64,000 nt of DNA from positions 27,002,164 to 27,066,163 of the forward strand of contig NW_021941229.1 of assembly GCF_902148845.1 (NCBI RefSeq), in the 5' to 3' direction. This DNA comes from Salarias fasciatus. Lineage: Eukaryota > Chordata > Actinopteri > Blenniiformes > Blenniidae. Positions 36,044-47,427 of this stretch are shown one piece after another. Position 1 is the stretch's first letter. Each line of letters begins with the position of its first letter. The notes under the pieces are model-generated. The model made no database searches and was not told the DNA's origin. It saw only the letters and a list, made by a program, of their open reading frames with translations. The position numbers and the translations under genes are program-made.

Positions 36044-39000
36044 CATTGTGTCGTTGTACAACTCCTCCATGAGCTCTGAGCTGAAATCAGCTATGACAGT
36101 CTGCAGCAGGTGTGTGTTGCCATGGAGAGCAGCTGCTCTCAGCAGGTGTGTGTTGCCATGGAGACCAGCTGCTCTCAGCAGGTGTGTGTGTTGCCATGGA
36201 GACCAGCTGCTCTCAGCAGGTGTGTGTGTTGCCATGGAGACCAGCTGCTCTCAGCAGCCATGACAGTGAATCAGCAGTTTTTCATCCAGTTTGTTTGGTT
36301 GAAGAAATCTTGTTTCTCAAGAACTGAGAGTCAAAACTGAACTTTCTTTTTTTTTTTTTTTTTTATCTACTGTGGGCAGTAAAAGCCTTTCATGGATTCA
36401 TCCTGAGGTTTTCCTGTCTGGAGGTTCATCCATTCATCCAGGGACAGACTGTGAAGATGTGAGAACTTTTGGATTTGAGCCAGAAAATCTCTCTGAAAGC
36501 ATTGGAGCGGATGGAGAACGTTCTGCACTCTCCTCAAACAAACACATCTGGAGAGAGAACCGTTTGAGAGAGAGACGAAATGAGAGCTTTGTGACAATCA
36601 CAAGGAAAATAGCTCCGTTTAGAGGTATGATGTGTGAAGATTTAGTGAGAATTGGGGTCGTAGGGACCAGTGAAGATTTTTTTTCTGGTTTGAATCGAGA
36701 GCCTCCAGCGCTCTCCCTCTCCAACACACACCCATTATAAACTCCAAAAAAGGCTGAAATACTCACCACACTTTAAAGCTCAAAGTTCAAATTTGGTAAA
36801 AGACATTGAAATGAGGTTTTCACATCTGAAGAGAGAACAAACATGGCTAAGTTTTGATGTTTTAATGATGCTTCTACATGAAAGCATGGCGAGGTACGGT
36901 GGACTTGTTTGGGGCAGATATTTCTGAGTTTTTTGGGCGACTCTCATCCGGAATGAACGGGAAAAAATTGCCGGTTTTTGGCCATTTTCTCGGTTATATT
37001 TTGCCAGAAAAGTCGCAGAACACTTCCTGGAATTTACACACGTTTTGATGTGCTTTTTGTGGTGCTGCACCAAACGGTGCGAGACTAGTTATCCGGCAAA
37101 TTGTTAACTAGTGATGTTGTCAAAGTTCTTCTGCTGAATGAATCAGGAAGTGTGAATGAGCCAGGATGTGCGTCAGATGCAGCTGAGAGGGTGAAAGAGG
37201 AGAATTAAAATAATTAGTGAATGTCCCCCTGACGTCTGCGTCTGAAATGAAATGTTTTAAATGATCTTTATAGGGTTCTCTGCCTCTGTGAAGCTCGTAG
37301 TGACGGCTGCTCTGTGAAAAGCGATGCACAAACACATTTCACTTCCTCACGAAACACGATAGTATTATAGTTTTTATTCTGCAGACATGATTAAATCCGT
37401 TTTTCTGCGTTTTGCCGTGAACGCCGTGCTGCTCTGCGTGTGTGTGTGTGTGTGTCTGTGTGTGGATTACTTAATGCTGCTGCTGATCAGCTGCTGGTTC
37501 TGCTGTCATCCTGATCAAAATCGTTCTACTGCAGCCTCCAGCAGGAAGGTGGCGCTGTGGTTCTACCAGCATCACTGCTCTGTGGCGACGGAGACGATGC
37601 AGGGCTGCGAGTCCAGCTTCTCTAGAGACCTGTGTGTTTTGTGTCTTAACAAAGAAATCATCCTGCTGCTTCCTACACCCGACATGAGCAGCAGAGCGGG
37701 GAGTGACGTGGAGGAGTGAGGTAGAGGAGTGAGGTAGAGGAGGAGTGAGGTAGAGGAGGAGTGAGGTAGAGGAGTGAGGTAGAGGAGTGAGGTAGAGGAG
37801 TGACGTGGAGGAGTGAGGTAGCGGAGTGATGCAGACTGACCATCCCTCTCTGGACTCTGAGCAGACTGACCTTTAACCCGATGAGGGACAGGATGAGGCT
37901 GAGGAGGCCTTTTCCGTCGCCGTGCATCAGCTGACTGTAGCAGTTCTCCACCGGGGCGCAGAGCAGAGTCTTCACCTGAGGGGGCAGCAGAGAGTCAGGA
38001 GACACCGGAGAACCCAGCAGCTTCCAGGGTCAGGCTCCGTCCACCCAGAGACAAGCGGCCTGTGCCTTCAGACCCGGTCCTGTCCTCACCTTGTCCCGGT
38101 CCTGTCCCCACCTTGTCCCTGTCCTGTCCTCACCTTGTCCCGGTCCTGTCCCCACCTTGTCCCGGTCCTGTCCCCACCTTGTCCCGGTCCTGTCCCCACC
38201 TTATCCCGGTCCTGTCCCCACCTTGTCCCGGTCCTGTCCTCACCTTGTCCCAGTCCGGTCCTCACCTTGTCCCGGTCCTGTCCTCACCTTGTCCCGGTCC
38301 TGTCCTCACCTTGTCCCGGTCCTGTCCTCACCTTGTCCCGGTCCTGTCACCACCTTGTCCCGGTCCTGTCCTCACCTTGTCCCGGTCCTGTCCTCACCTT
38401 GTCCCGGTCCTGTCCTCACCTTGTCCCGGTCCTATCCTCACCTTGTCCCGGTCCTGTCCTCACCTTGTCCCGGTCCCGGTCCTGCAGGATCAGGATGCTC
38501 TCTCCCACCGAGTCGATTCCGGCCCGCCCGGCTCGTCCCACCATCTGCTTGTACTGAGTCCTCTTCAGGAACTCTGAGGCCACGTAGGGGGAGCGGAGGA
38601 TCACCCTGCAGGGGGGCGGGGGGACGGGGGGACAGTCAGCCTCGGCCGTCCGCAGTGGACCGTGCCCCCCCCCCCCCGGCGGTCCGACCTGCGCGCCGGC
38701 AGGTTGACGCCTGCAGCCAGGGTGGAGGTGCAGGCCAGCAGGCAGAGCACGCCGGCGGAGTACGCCTCCTCCACCAGCCGCCGCTCCTCCGAGGTCAGGC
38801 CGCTGTGGTGGTACGCCAGGCCGAAGGGGACGGTCCTCCGCAGCACCGGGCACACCCAGCCCTGCCCCCCCGCCCTCAGCTGCCGCAGCAGCTCCGCCTT
38901 CTCCTCGCGCCGGTGCTGCAGGAACTCCCTGAGGGCGGAGGAGGGGGTGAGGGGTGGAGGGGGAGGGGGGTGAGGGGAGGAGGAGGACTCACTCCTTCAG

Positions 39001-39161
39001 GTAGCTGCAGATCATCTGGGCCACGTTCTCGCAGTTCTTCTTGGTGGGACAGAAGACCAGGCAGGAGTGGGACGGGACCACCTCCGTCACCAGAGCCACC
39101 ACGTGGTCCGGGTCAGCCTTCTGCATGGAGCTGGAGTACTGCGGGACGGAGCGTCAGTCAG

Positions 39162-39228
<67 letters not shown>

Positions 39229-40937
39229 CACCTTGAAGCTGAGCTGGCGTGAGAAGCTGAGGCCGCTCTCCTCCGTCGGGTCCACCTGGTAGACGGAGTC
39301 TCCCAGCTTGACGAACTCCTTCAGCTCCACCTGGGGACGGAGGGACAGGCGGCGGGAGTCGGACCGGGGACCGTCCTGCGGGGCGGAGCGGGGCAGGGCG
39401 GGGAGGGGCGGGGCAGGGTGGGGCAGGACGGGGCAGGACGGGGAGGGGCGGGGCAGGGTGGGGCAGGACGGGGCAGGACGGGGAGGGGCGGGGCAGGGTG
39501 GGGCAGGACGGGGCAGGACGGGGCAGGACGGGGAGGGGCGGGGCAGGGCGGGGCAGGACGGGGCGGGGCGGGGCGGGGCAGGGCGGGACGGGGTAGGACG
39601 GGGAGGGGCGGGGCAGGACGGGGCGGCGGGGCAGGACTGGACTCACCGGACGGAAGTCGCTGGAGAAGTGTTCTGCTCTCAGGAAAACCTGCAGGTCTCC
39701 GATGTTCCCCAAGGTGGCGCTCATCCCGATGATCTGAGTGGACTCTGGGGGGGGGGGGGGGGGGCAGTCAGAAGTCAAACCATGAAGACAGAATGTCCTC
39801 TTCCCGGTGAAGACGGTGAGGACGGGCCGTGGTGCGTTCAGGGACACTCACTGCTCACATACTGGACTTTGGCCAGAGTGGTCTCAATGAGGGCTCCTCT
39901 GCTGCCGTCCCCCAGCATGTGGAGCTGCAACACACACACACACACACACAGCTAGAGCCTGGATCACACACACACCGTCCCTCACACCAGAGTCCTGCAC
40001 CGGGTCCAGTACCCGCAAAAACAGCTGACTTGCAGGTGGTTTTTAAAAGCTTTTTTTTTCTCGGGTTCGGATCTGGGTGGGAACAATATCTTGCGGGTCG
40101 CGTCGCGGGTTGTAGATTGACTCCTGAGAATCAATATAAAATAATAATAAATAAAATAAAAGCGTAAGTTGGAAGCTGTTTGTGAGGCTGTGGCGTGATC
40201 CGTCTGCAGCGCCGCCGCTCTGCTGCATCCATCTCCAGGCTTCAGTCAGCTGAGCAAACTACAGAAAACTGTCGTGGTCATTATTTACTCTCTGAGGGTC
40301 GCTTCCTGCCACAGTCATTGGCTCAGCTGTTTCATCTAATAACACAGTTTGTGATTGGACGAGAGCATCAGACGGTCTGCCGCCGTCTGACAGGCGCCAC
40401 TTCCAAACAGTTACTAGCTATTTAGATATTTGAGAAATAAATGATCAAACGTAGAACTATCACTTTGTAAAGTTCCTGAAGTGTTCAGACATCGCCGTGT
40501 TTCCCTGGTGGATTACTTTTCTCCTCCATGGATTCTAAACACGTCTCGGCTCGTAGCTGCTGAACGACGGAAAGTCAGTCTGTTACACACTAAAGTTCCC
40601 TTAAAGAGATTCAAAGTTTAAAGCATTAAACGTAACAAACGAGTGTTTTTCCAGTTGTGTGGCAGAAGAACAGCAGGGGGGATGACTCAGGACTGAAGTC
40701 AGGCTGTTGCTGGAGGAGCTGCTTCCTCCAGGTGTTGTTTCCTCACTGGACCTGGACTGAGGAGATCTGCTGCTCAGCGACAAAACGACCCAAAATGATC
40801 CCTTCACATCCGGGTTCCGGGTCGGGTTTCAACGGGTCGGATCGGGTCTCGGTACCAATCGGGCTGATGAGCGGGTTTGCACGTCCCCGGGTCGGGCCGG
40901 GTCAGGTCTTGAAAATTGGACCCGTGCAGGACTCTGC

Positions 40938-40998
<61 letters not shown>

Positions 40999-41207
40999 GC
41001 ACCTCGTCCACCACCAGCAGCCCCAGCTCCTGCAGCCGGCCGGCCTCCAGCAGCGCCTCCACCAGGCTGTGAGCCTTCTCGATGGTCGCCACGTACAGAG
41101 AGCGCCGGCCCCGCCTCCTCAGCGGCGGGAACCGCCCCCTGCTGCCCGCGTACTCCTCCACCAGGAAGTCCAGCTCCAGGCCCAGAGCGGCCAGGCCGCG
41201 CACCTGC

Positions 41208-41301
<94 letters not shown>

Positions 41302-44300
41302 CTGAGCGATCCAGAGTGTGTGTTATAGGGTGTGTGTTACAGGGTGTGTGTTATAGGGTGTGTGTTACAGGGTGTGTGTTATAGGGTGTGTGTTATAGGG
41401 TGTGTGTTATAGGGTGTGTGTTACAGGGTGTGTGTTACAGGGTGTGTGTTATAGGGTGTGTGTTATAGGGTGTGTGTTATAGGGTGTGTGTTACAGGGTG
41501 TGTGTTATAGGGTGTGTGTTATAGGGTGTGTGTTATAGGGTGTGTGTTACAGGGTGTGTGTTATAGGGTGTGTGTTGTGGGGTGTGTGTTACAGGGTGTG
41601 TGTTATAGGGTGTGTGTTATAGGGTGTGTGTTATAGGGTGTGTGTTACAGGGTGTGTGTTATAGGGTGTGTGTTATAGGGTGTGTGTTGTGGGGTGTGTG
41701 TTACAGGGTGTGTGTTATAGGGTGTGTGTTATAGGGTGTGTGTTGTGGGGTGTGTGTTACAGGGTGTGTGTTACAGGGTGTGTGTTATAGGGTGTGTGTT
41801 ATAGGGTGTGTGTTATAGGGTGTGTGTTACAGGGTGTGTGTTACAGGGTGTGTGTTATAGAGTGTGTGTTATAGGGTGTGTGTTATAGGGTGTGTGTTAC
41901 AGGGTGTGTGTTACAGGGTGTGTGTTATAGGGTGTGTGTTATAGGGTGTGTGTTATAGGGTGTGTGTTACAGGGTGTGTGTTACAGGGTGTGTGTTATAG
42001 GGTGTGTGTTATAGGGTGTGTGTTATAGGGTGTGTGTTATAGGGTGTGTGTTATAGGGTGTGTGTTACAGGGTGTGTGTTATAGGGTGTGTGTTATAGGG
42101 TGTGTGTTACAGGGTGTGTGTTATAGGGTGTGTGTTATAGGGTGTGTGTTATAGGGTGTGTGTTATAGGGTGTGTGTTACAGGGTGTGTGTTACAGGGTG
42201 TGTGTTATAGGGTGTGTGTTATAGGGTGTGTGTTATAGGGTGTGTGTTACAGGGTGTGTGTTACAGGGTGTGTGTTATAGGGTGTGTGTTATAGGGTGTG
42301 TGTTATAGGGTGTGTGTTACAGGGTGTGTGTTACAGGGTGTGTGTTATAGGTGTGTGTTATAGGGTGTGTGTTACAGGGTGTGTGTTACAGGGTGTGTGT
42401 TATAGAGTGTGTGTTATAGGGTGTGTGTTATAGGGTGTGTGTTATAGGGTGTGTGTTATAGGGTGTGTGTTACAGGGTGTGTGTTATAGGGTGTGTGTTA
42501 TAGGGTGTGTGTTATAGGGTGTGTGTTATAGAGTGTGTGTTATAGGTGTGTGTTATAGGTGTGTGTTATAGGGTGTGTGTTATAGGTGTGTGTTATAGGG
42601 TGTGTGTTATAGGGTGTGTGTTATAGGGTGTGTGTTATAGAGTGTGTGTTATAGGTGTGTGTTATAGGGTGTGTGTTCCAGTGGCCCAGTCTACATGGTG
42701 TTTTTTCAATACGACTGTAACAGTCGTATTAAAGGAGTGTGTTCATGTACGGCAGACAAAGCGATCCAGGATGAATCCTGGTCCTCCAGGACCCCGGTGA
42801 AGCGGATCATCCAGCGTCCTGGGACATGAGGACAGGGTCTCTGAGGACCGTCCAGGTCTCGTCTCTGCAGCAGCCGTCCTCAGACCCAGCACAGAGTTTT
42901 ATCTGCTGATCTCTGCTCAGATAAAGTCCCGACATCTCCATGAGACCTGCTGAAGGAGCGCTGCTCCCCGGCCGGAGCGCCGCCCAGCGCCACGTCTCGG
43001 CGTGAGCTCTGCTCCGCATGCCCATGTTTCGAGTTAACTGGTGCCCGTGTTAACTGGTGACCAACAGATGACTGAGACTCGTAGTCGTTCTGGCGAACGT
43101 CGGTTATCTGCAGTTACAGTGAGTGTGGACGTTTAAAGTCTTTTTTGAGTTTAACTTTAACAGCTGCTGTAATCAGCAGGTCTTCACACAGACCTCCGCC
43201 GTCACTCGTTAACAAGGGAACCAGTTAATCCATAACACCAGCCAGCGATCGCTCGTATTCTGCTATAGAGCTCGTTGAACAACTCACTGTTGCGCGATTT
43301 TCTTCCTTCTCTCCTCTCCAGTGTTTGTTCTCTCGGGGTTTTTATTTAAAAAAAGTGTTTTCTAACCACCGTCGTGTTTCTCTGCTGGTTTCTGACGGTC
43401 CTGCTTCCTGTTTACTGCGCACGTCATCACGTCACTACGTACGAGGGAACGCATGCAGAACAAATAATCCCCCGTTTAATCCGCTCCGCTGTCAGGCGGC
43501 GTTTATAAGGGACACGGAGCGGATTGTGGATCGGTGTCGACCGCCTGGTACAGTCGGCTCCGAGTGAAGCGGATCCACTCGGCGTTTACAGACACATTCA
43601 CAACCCGCTCCGCCGATGAGCGGATCATACCGGTCCAGGTAAATGTGCCTAGTGTGTGTTCCAGGGTGTGTGTTATACTGTGTGTTCCAGGGTGTGTGTT
43701 CCAGAGTGTGTGTTATACCGTGTGTGTTCCAGAGTGTGTACCTTCTCCTGCACCAGGGACACGTAGGGCAGGATGAAGAGTCCGTCCCTCCTCCTCCTCA
43801 GGATTTCTCGCAGCAGCAGGATTTCGGCCACCAGCGTCTTTCCTCCGCTGGTGGGAAGCGAGAAGATCAGGTTCCTCCTCCGCCGGACGCAGTCCAGGTT
43901 CAGACAGGCGTGCTGCCAGTCTGAGACACACACACACACACACACACACACAGTGAGGGGTGTGTGGCGCCGTCTCTGGCCTGGGTTCTCGGTTCCCGGT
44001 TCTCACCGTACAGCGTGTCGATCCCCCTCAGGCGCCGCAGCAGGTCCTGGACTCGGCTCGGCAGACCGAAGAACGGCCCGAGGTCGGCGGTCTCGTCCGC
44101 CGCCGCCGCCTCCACGGCGCGGGCGGCCACGCCCATCTCCTCCGACACCGCCGCCTCCCGGAGCGCCGCCGCCCGGGAGACGCTGCGCGGCGCCGCCCCG
44201 TTCCCCAGCATGGTCCTCTTCAGCTGCTCCGCCACGCTCCGCCGGCCGCCGCCGCCGCCGGCCGCCCGGGACGGCGAGGAGGACTCCCTCCTCCGCCGCT

Positions 44301-45789
44301 CCTCCTCCTCCTCCTGCTGGAACTGCAGCTGGCTGGGCGGGAGCCGCTCCGCCGGGTTTGGCTCGTCCAGGAGGCTGTCGTCTTCCCGCCGCTCGCCACC
44401 GTCTTCCTGCCGCTCGCCGCCGCCATCTTCCCGCCACACAGCGTCTCTGTGGCTCCGCTCGGCGCCGTCCAGCTCGGCGAGGACGGCGCTGTCCTCCAGG
44501 ATGCTGTCATAGTCTCCGAATAAATCCTCACCGTCGCTGCAAAACTGAGGAACATCGGAGAACCGAGATAAAACGGTAACGGTATCGCAGTCTGACGCTC
44601 GTTATCATTAGCAATACGATCAGCCAATCAGAGGAGAGCTGCTCCAGGCCGAGCCAATGGCAGAGCTGGAACAGAACCGTGGGAGGTCAGCACTCGACCC
44701 AGGAGCAGCTCGCCCAAAACCTCAAGCTAAGCTAACAGCCGGCGGCTAAGCTAACGGCCCGGACTGACCCGAACACCTCCAGACGGGCGTGAACCCGACA
44801 GAACAGGGCAACATGGGGAAATAATAATAACAATAATAATAATGCATTGGTTTTATACAGCACTTTTCTGGACACTCAAAGACGCTTTACACTGCATTCT
44901 TCATTCTCTCCATACCGGGTGGTGGTAAGCTGCTGCTGGAGCCACAGCTGTCCTGGGGGAGACTGACGCCATCGGCCCCTCCCACCACCAACCAGACGAC
45001 AGCCTGCGGGAGCGGGGATCGAACCGCCAACCTTCCAGTTATAAGACAGCCCGCTCTACCATCTGAGCTAAATGAAACTGACTGACCCTTCAGACAAAAC
45101 CAGAGCAGAGCTTTAGAATGAATGAATGAAAAACTGAAACTGTTCTTTAGCATCATGTGTTATGAAAACTAAATATGCAAACTAAAAATAACCTGTAGAT
45201 TTCCTCAAGTCTCAGTAAAGAGCAACAGGAAACATACAAGAACAGTTATTTTCTGTGTTGCGATTATCAGGCAGTCGTATTAAAATCTGTCATGAAAAAG
45301 GAAGCTGATTTTCTGTTGAGCTTTTTTCCACACACCTCTTGATCGATATAAACTGTTATTTCCAGCTTTCGTTTGATTCATATCGCGATACGTATCAATA
45401 CCTCCAGCTCTACACCACTGTCCAGCAGCTCTGGCTCTCTGGCTCCCCCTAACGGGCAGGAGGGGAATTACAACAACTCAATGCTCTAAAGCAGCCCTAA
45501 AAATCACAGCAGGATCGTCAAGTTGTTGATAATTTATGACACGTCTACGATTAAAGGATGAAACAGTCACAACCAAGAGGGTTTTCCTCAGACTGACCTC
45601 TTCGGAGGACCCCCGGACCTCCTCGGATGGACCCCGGACCTCCACCATGGCGGCCCCGGAACATGCCAGTGGCCGGGCTGCCCCTCCTCTCTTCGGCTCA
45701 GGTGTCAGATGAGTCTTCGGTCCTTCTCTGGATCTTTTCCTCGAGCACACCCGCTTAACCTTCAGCTTCAGTCCCCCGGAGTTAATCAT
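32160..45789 (-). CDS. helq: HELQ, Ski2-like DNA repair helicase
   Basis: Single-stranded-DNA-dependent 3'-5' helicase acting in crosslink repair and replication-fork recovery in the nucleus. Exons in transcript order: 45789-45598, 44544-44007, 43920-43742, 41203-41003, 39924-39852, 39744-39647, 39330-39232, 39138-38993, 38928-38689, 38605-38464, 37975-37871, 35765-35573, 34072-33915, 33845-33747, 33640-33467, 33374-33261, 33107-32973, 32252-32160; 2979 nt, 992 aa (human 1101; the N-terminal region is shorter here). Motifs: Walker A LPTSGGKT (exon 3), DEAH-type VVDELHML across exons 4-5, GMSATLGN (exon 6), [12 protein letters not shown] (exon 8), AYHHSGLT and [14 protein letters not shown] (exon 9), MVGRAGRAG (exon 10), and the C-terminal helix-hairpin region [19 protein letters not shown]. 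The basic N-terminus ([14 protein letters not shown]) looks like a nuclear signal. Exon 1 is the least certain because N-termini diverge. Confidence 0.92.
32303..32562. mobile_element. Small MITE-like element inside a CA tract
   Basis: In helq intron 17. The ends TTTCTATCCTTGTGAGGAC and (inverted) TCCTATCCTTGTGGGGACC mirror each other, and CA repeats flank both sides. A short CCCTGA tandem run is inside. I recall this as a widespread fish repeat type; no family name is claimed. Confidence 0.55.
34085..35525. repeat. 27-32 bp minisatellite filling helq intron 12
   Basis: About 48 copies of AACCTGACAGCACCTGAACG plus CACCGCTGTT or CACCGCTCTGTT. It begins within 15 bp of the exon 13 acceptor and runs almost to the exon 12 donor side. 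In gene sense each unit contains GTTCAG and GTGCTGTCAG. Confidence 0.95.
35773..35848. repeat. (CA)n before helq exon 12
   Basis: In gene sense (TG)n ending TGTGCTGGCAG at the exon 12 acceptor (35765). A TG tract follows on the plus strand at 35974-36041. Confidence 0.95.
36105..36260. repeat. About 36-bp tandem repeat, 4-5 copies
   Basis: Unit TGTGTGTTGCCATGGAGACC plus AGCTGCTCTCAGCAGG in helq intron 11. Confidence 0.9.
36300..37110. other. AT-rich unexplained block in helq intron 11
   Basis: Base composition differs from the surrounding GC-rich intron. It begins after a T run at 36347-36364. Short frames on both strands have no recognisable homology. It may be an old insertion; no terminal repeats or target duplication were found. 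Confidence 0.3.
38085..38485. repeat. 22-bp minisatellite made of a helq splice donor
   Basis: About 18 copies of CACCTTGTCCCGGTCCTGTC plus CT. In gene sense each is a copy of the exon 10 end and donor, GGGACAAG|GTGAGG. The array starts in the last codons of exon 10 and continues into intron 10. Confidence 0.95.
39385..39640. repeat. GGGGCAGGACG-type tandem repeat
   Basis: About 23 copies of 10-11 bp units (GGGGCAGGAC, GGGGAGGGGC, GGGGCAGGGT) fill helq intron 6. Confidence 0.9.
39988..40936. mobile_element. Non-autonomous hAT-type transposon
   Basis: In helq intron 4. The ends CAGAGTCCTGCACCGGGTCC and (inverted) CAGAGTCCTGCACGGGTCC are near-perfect terminal repeats starting with the hAT-like CAGAG. 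The flanks CCTCACAC (39980-39987) and CTTCACAC (40937-40944) form an 8-bp target duplication with one mismatch, the hAT hallmark. Length is 949 bp with no transposase frame. Secondary ends carry GGGTCGG/CCGACCC words. Confidence 0.75.
41209..41299. repeat. (CA)n before helq exon 4
   Basis: In gene sense (TG)n ending TGTGTTGCAG at the exon 4 acceptor (41203). Another CA tract (40940-40997) sits at the exon 4 donor. Confidence 0.95.
41310..42680. repeat. 14-bp minisatellite GGGTGTGTGTTATA
   Basis: Nearly 100 copies in helq intron 3, with variants TTACAG, TTGTGG and shortened 13-bp units. Related units reappear at 43653-43740 just before exon 3. Confidence 0.95.
42690..43640. other. Unexplained intron block between two repeat runs (helq intron 3)
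   Basis: Interrupts the GTGTGTGTTATA minisatellite, whose units resume at about 43653. It contains a small palindrome at 42709-42734 (CGACTGTAACAGTCG) and several GAGCGGAT/ATCCGCTC words. This looks like an insertion into the array, but matching ends were not found. Confidence 0.4.
44820..45070 (-). repeat. tRNA-derived SINE-like element (minus strand)
   Basis: In helq intron 1. The minus strand reads TTAGCTCAGATGGTAGAGCG (A box) then GGTTCGATCCC (B box), and ends in an ATT-rich tail at 44820-44845. The head closely resembles a tRNA, while the body is that of a dispersed fish repeat. Confidence 0.65.
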
Positions 45790-46860
45790 CTCCCCCGGCC
45801 GGCTTTCATGGTCGTTATCACAGGTTTACGCTGCACTAACTACCCATCACACCAGATACTAACTATCGGCTAACTAGCTGCTATAGACGCTCAGGCCGGT
45901 GTTTCGGATGAATCGGTCTCCACGTCGACTGGTGACTTCCTTTAGCCGCAGTCATAGCAGAAGTTGAAAAAGAACTTACAAAAAGCTCGCCACTTTGAAC
46001 ATGATTGTAAATGTGGTTAAAATGTGTTTTAAGGTCAGTTCTGGATTTATGTCGGGTTTTAGCATCTGCTGTCGCGGAGCTGCAATAGGACGCTAAAGGA
46101 AGGCGGTCACCAGGTAACAGTGGAACCACTTAATCTAAAACACCGCTAACTAGCTCCTGAAGCCGCGTAACGTAATTTTACCTTCCCGCTTATCGCTTAG
46201 TCAATAAAATAAGTCCTGCGTCGGTATGTTTGGTTTTAAAATGTACTATTTTACTTACGTCAACAATGACGCTTAAAAAATGTTTTCGTCTGGTAATCGT
46301 GTCCGCGCAGGGCAAATTCAAACCAACCAACCACAGCAGAGACTGAGATGATTCCCCCCTCCTCACTTCCGGCTTCATGTTAGGAAATTAGCTAAGCTAG
46401 CTAAACTAACAGGCTAAGTGTAAGAAACAAGCCAAAAAAAGCCACTTTAATATCATTGCTTATTTCATTAATTTATTTCTAATAAATCCTTGCATTTAAT
46501 TAACAAATAATTAAGATTAATGGAGATAGTTATGTAGTCTGTGATCCATTTTCTGACCTGCAGTAGCTCCACGTTTCCGGTAAAGCCAATATTCATCTTG
46601 TTTTGATTTATCTTTGATATGTTGACGTAAATCCGTATCTAAAGCGTCACGTTTTAACATTATCTTAGATTTTCTTAATTATTTAAAAGATATTAATAAG
46701 ATCAACGGTTGTTTTACAATGCAAAGTATGAGTTGATATTCAAGAATAGCTCAAAGATAATTTACCTTTTAAGTGACGGAACTATTCCTGTGTGGTCGGA
46801 ACTGTTGTTGCGAGCGTCGGCCGGACTGGTTAGTGGGTGCTCCGCTACTGTCAGGTCAAA
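45790..46860. promoter_or_regulatory. Divergent helq / mrps18c promoter spacer
   Basis: A 1.07 kb spacer between two genes pointing away from each other, the same head-to-head arrangement as human HELQ and MRPS18C. The 46400-46800 part is AT-rich. No TATA box or repeat was recognised. Shared regulation is possible but is an inference from arrangement only. Confidence 0.4.
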
Positions 46861-47181
46861 ATGTTGTTAGCAGGATGTTCCCGGAGGATTAAAGCTCTTT
46901 TTGGTCAACACACACTCTCAGGTGAGTCCGGATGGGTGTGTGTGAACCTGTTTAAACGATCAGTCAACTGTGGTTGATTTTATTTATGTATTTGATTCTA
47001 TTTGACCGATCTGTCATGCTAATGCTAAAGGAGCGGCTAACGTGTGTGTGTGTGTGTGTGCGTGCGTGTGCGCGTCTGTGTAGGTCTGAGGAGCCTCGGG
47101 ACTTCAACAACCCACAAAGAAGAACTGGTGAGAGTGTGTATGTGTATGTATGTTCTCTCTCTCTCTCTCTCTCTCTCTCAG

Positions 47182-47239
<58 letters not shown>

Positions 47240-47385
47240 GTTTGATTTCCTGTTTTGCTCCTTCCAGCTGTCGCAGATGGAAAATCCGTACAAGCAGCCC
47301 CAGAAAGGCTGCATTCTCTGTAACATCAGCGTGGACTACAAAAACATCCAGGTGTGTTATTCACCTGTCTTTCACACACACACAC

Positions 47386-47427
<42 letters not shown>

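Noticed and set aside
36035-36110. Possible helq exon reading [17 protein letters not shown]
   Set aside because: It follows an AG and is open, but the true next exon (35765-35573, [20 protein letters not shown]) matches the family and joins exon 11 in phase.
38091-39236. 381-codon plus-strand frame with [11 protein letters not shown] repeats
   Set aside because: Produced by the 22-bp donor-site minisatellite plus the antisense of helq exons 8-10.
43960-44579. Pro/Arg-rich frames on the plus strand over helq exon 2
   Set aside because: Shadow frames of the GC-rich helq exon on the other strand.
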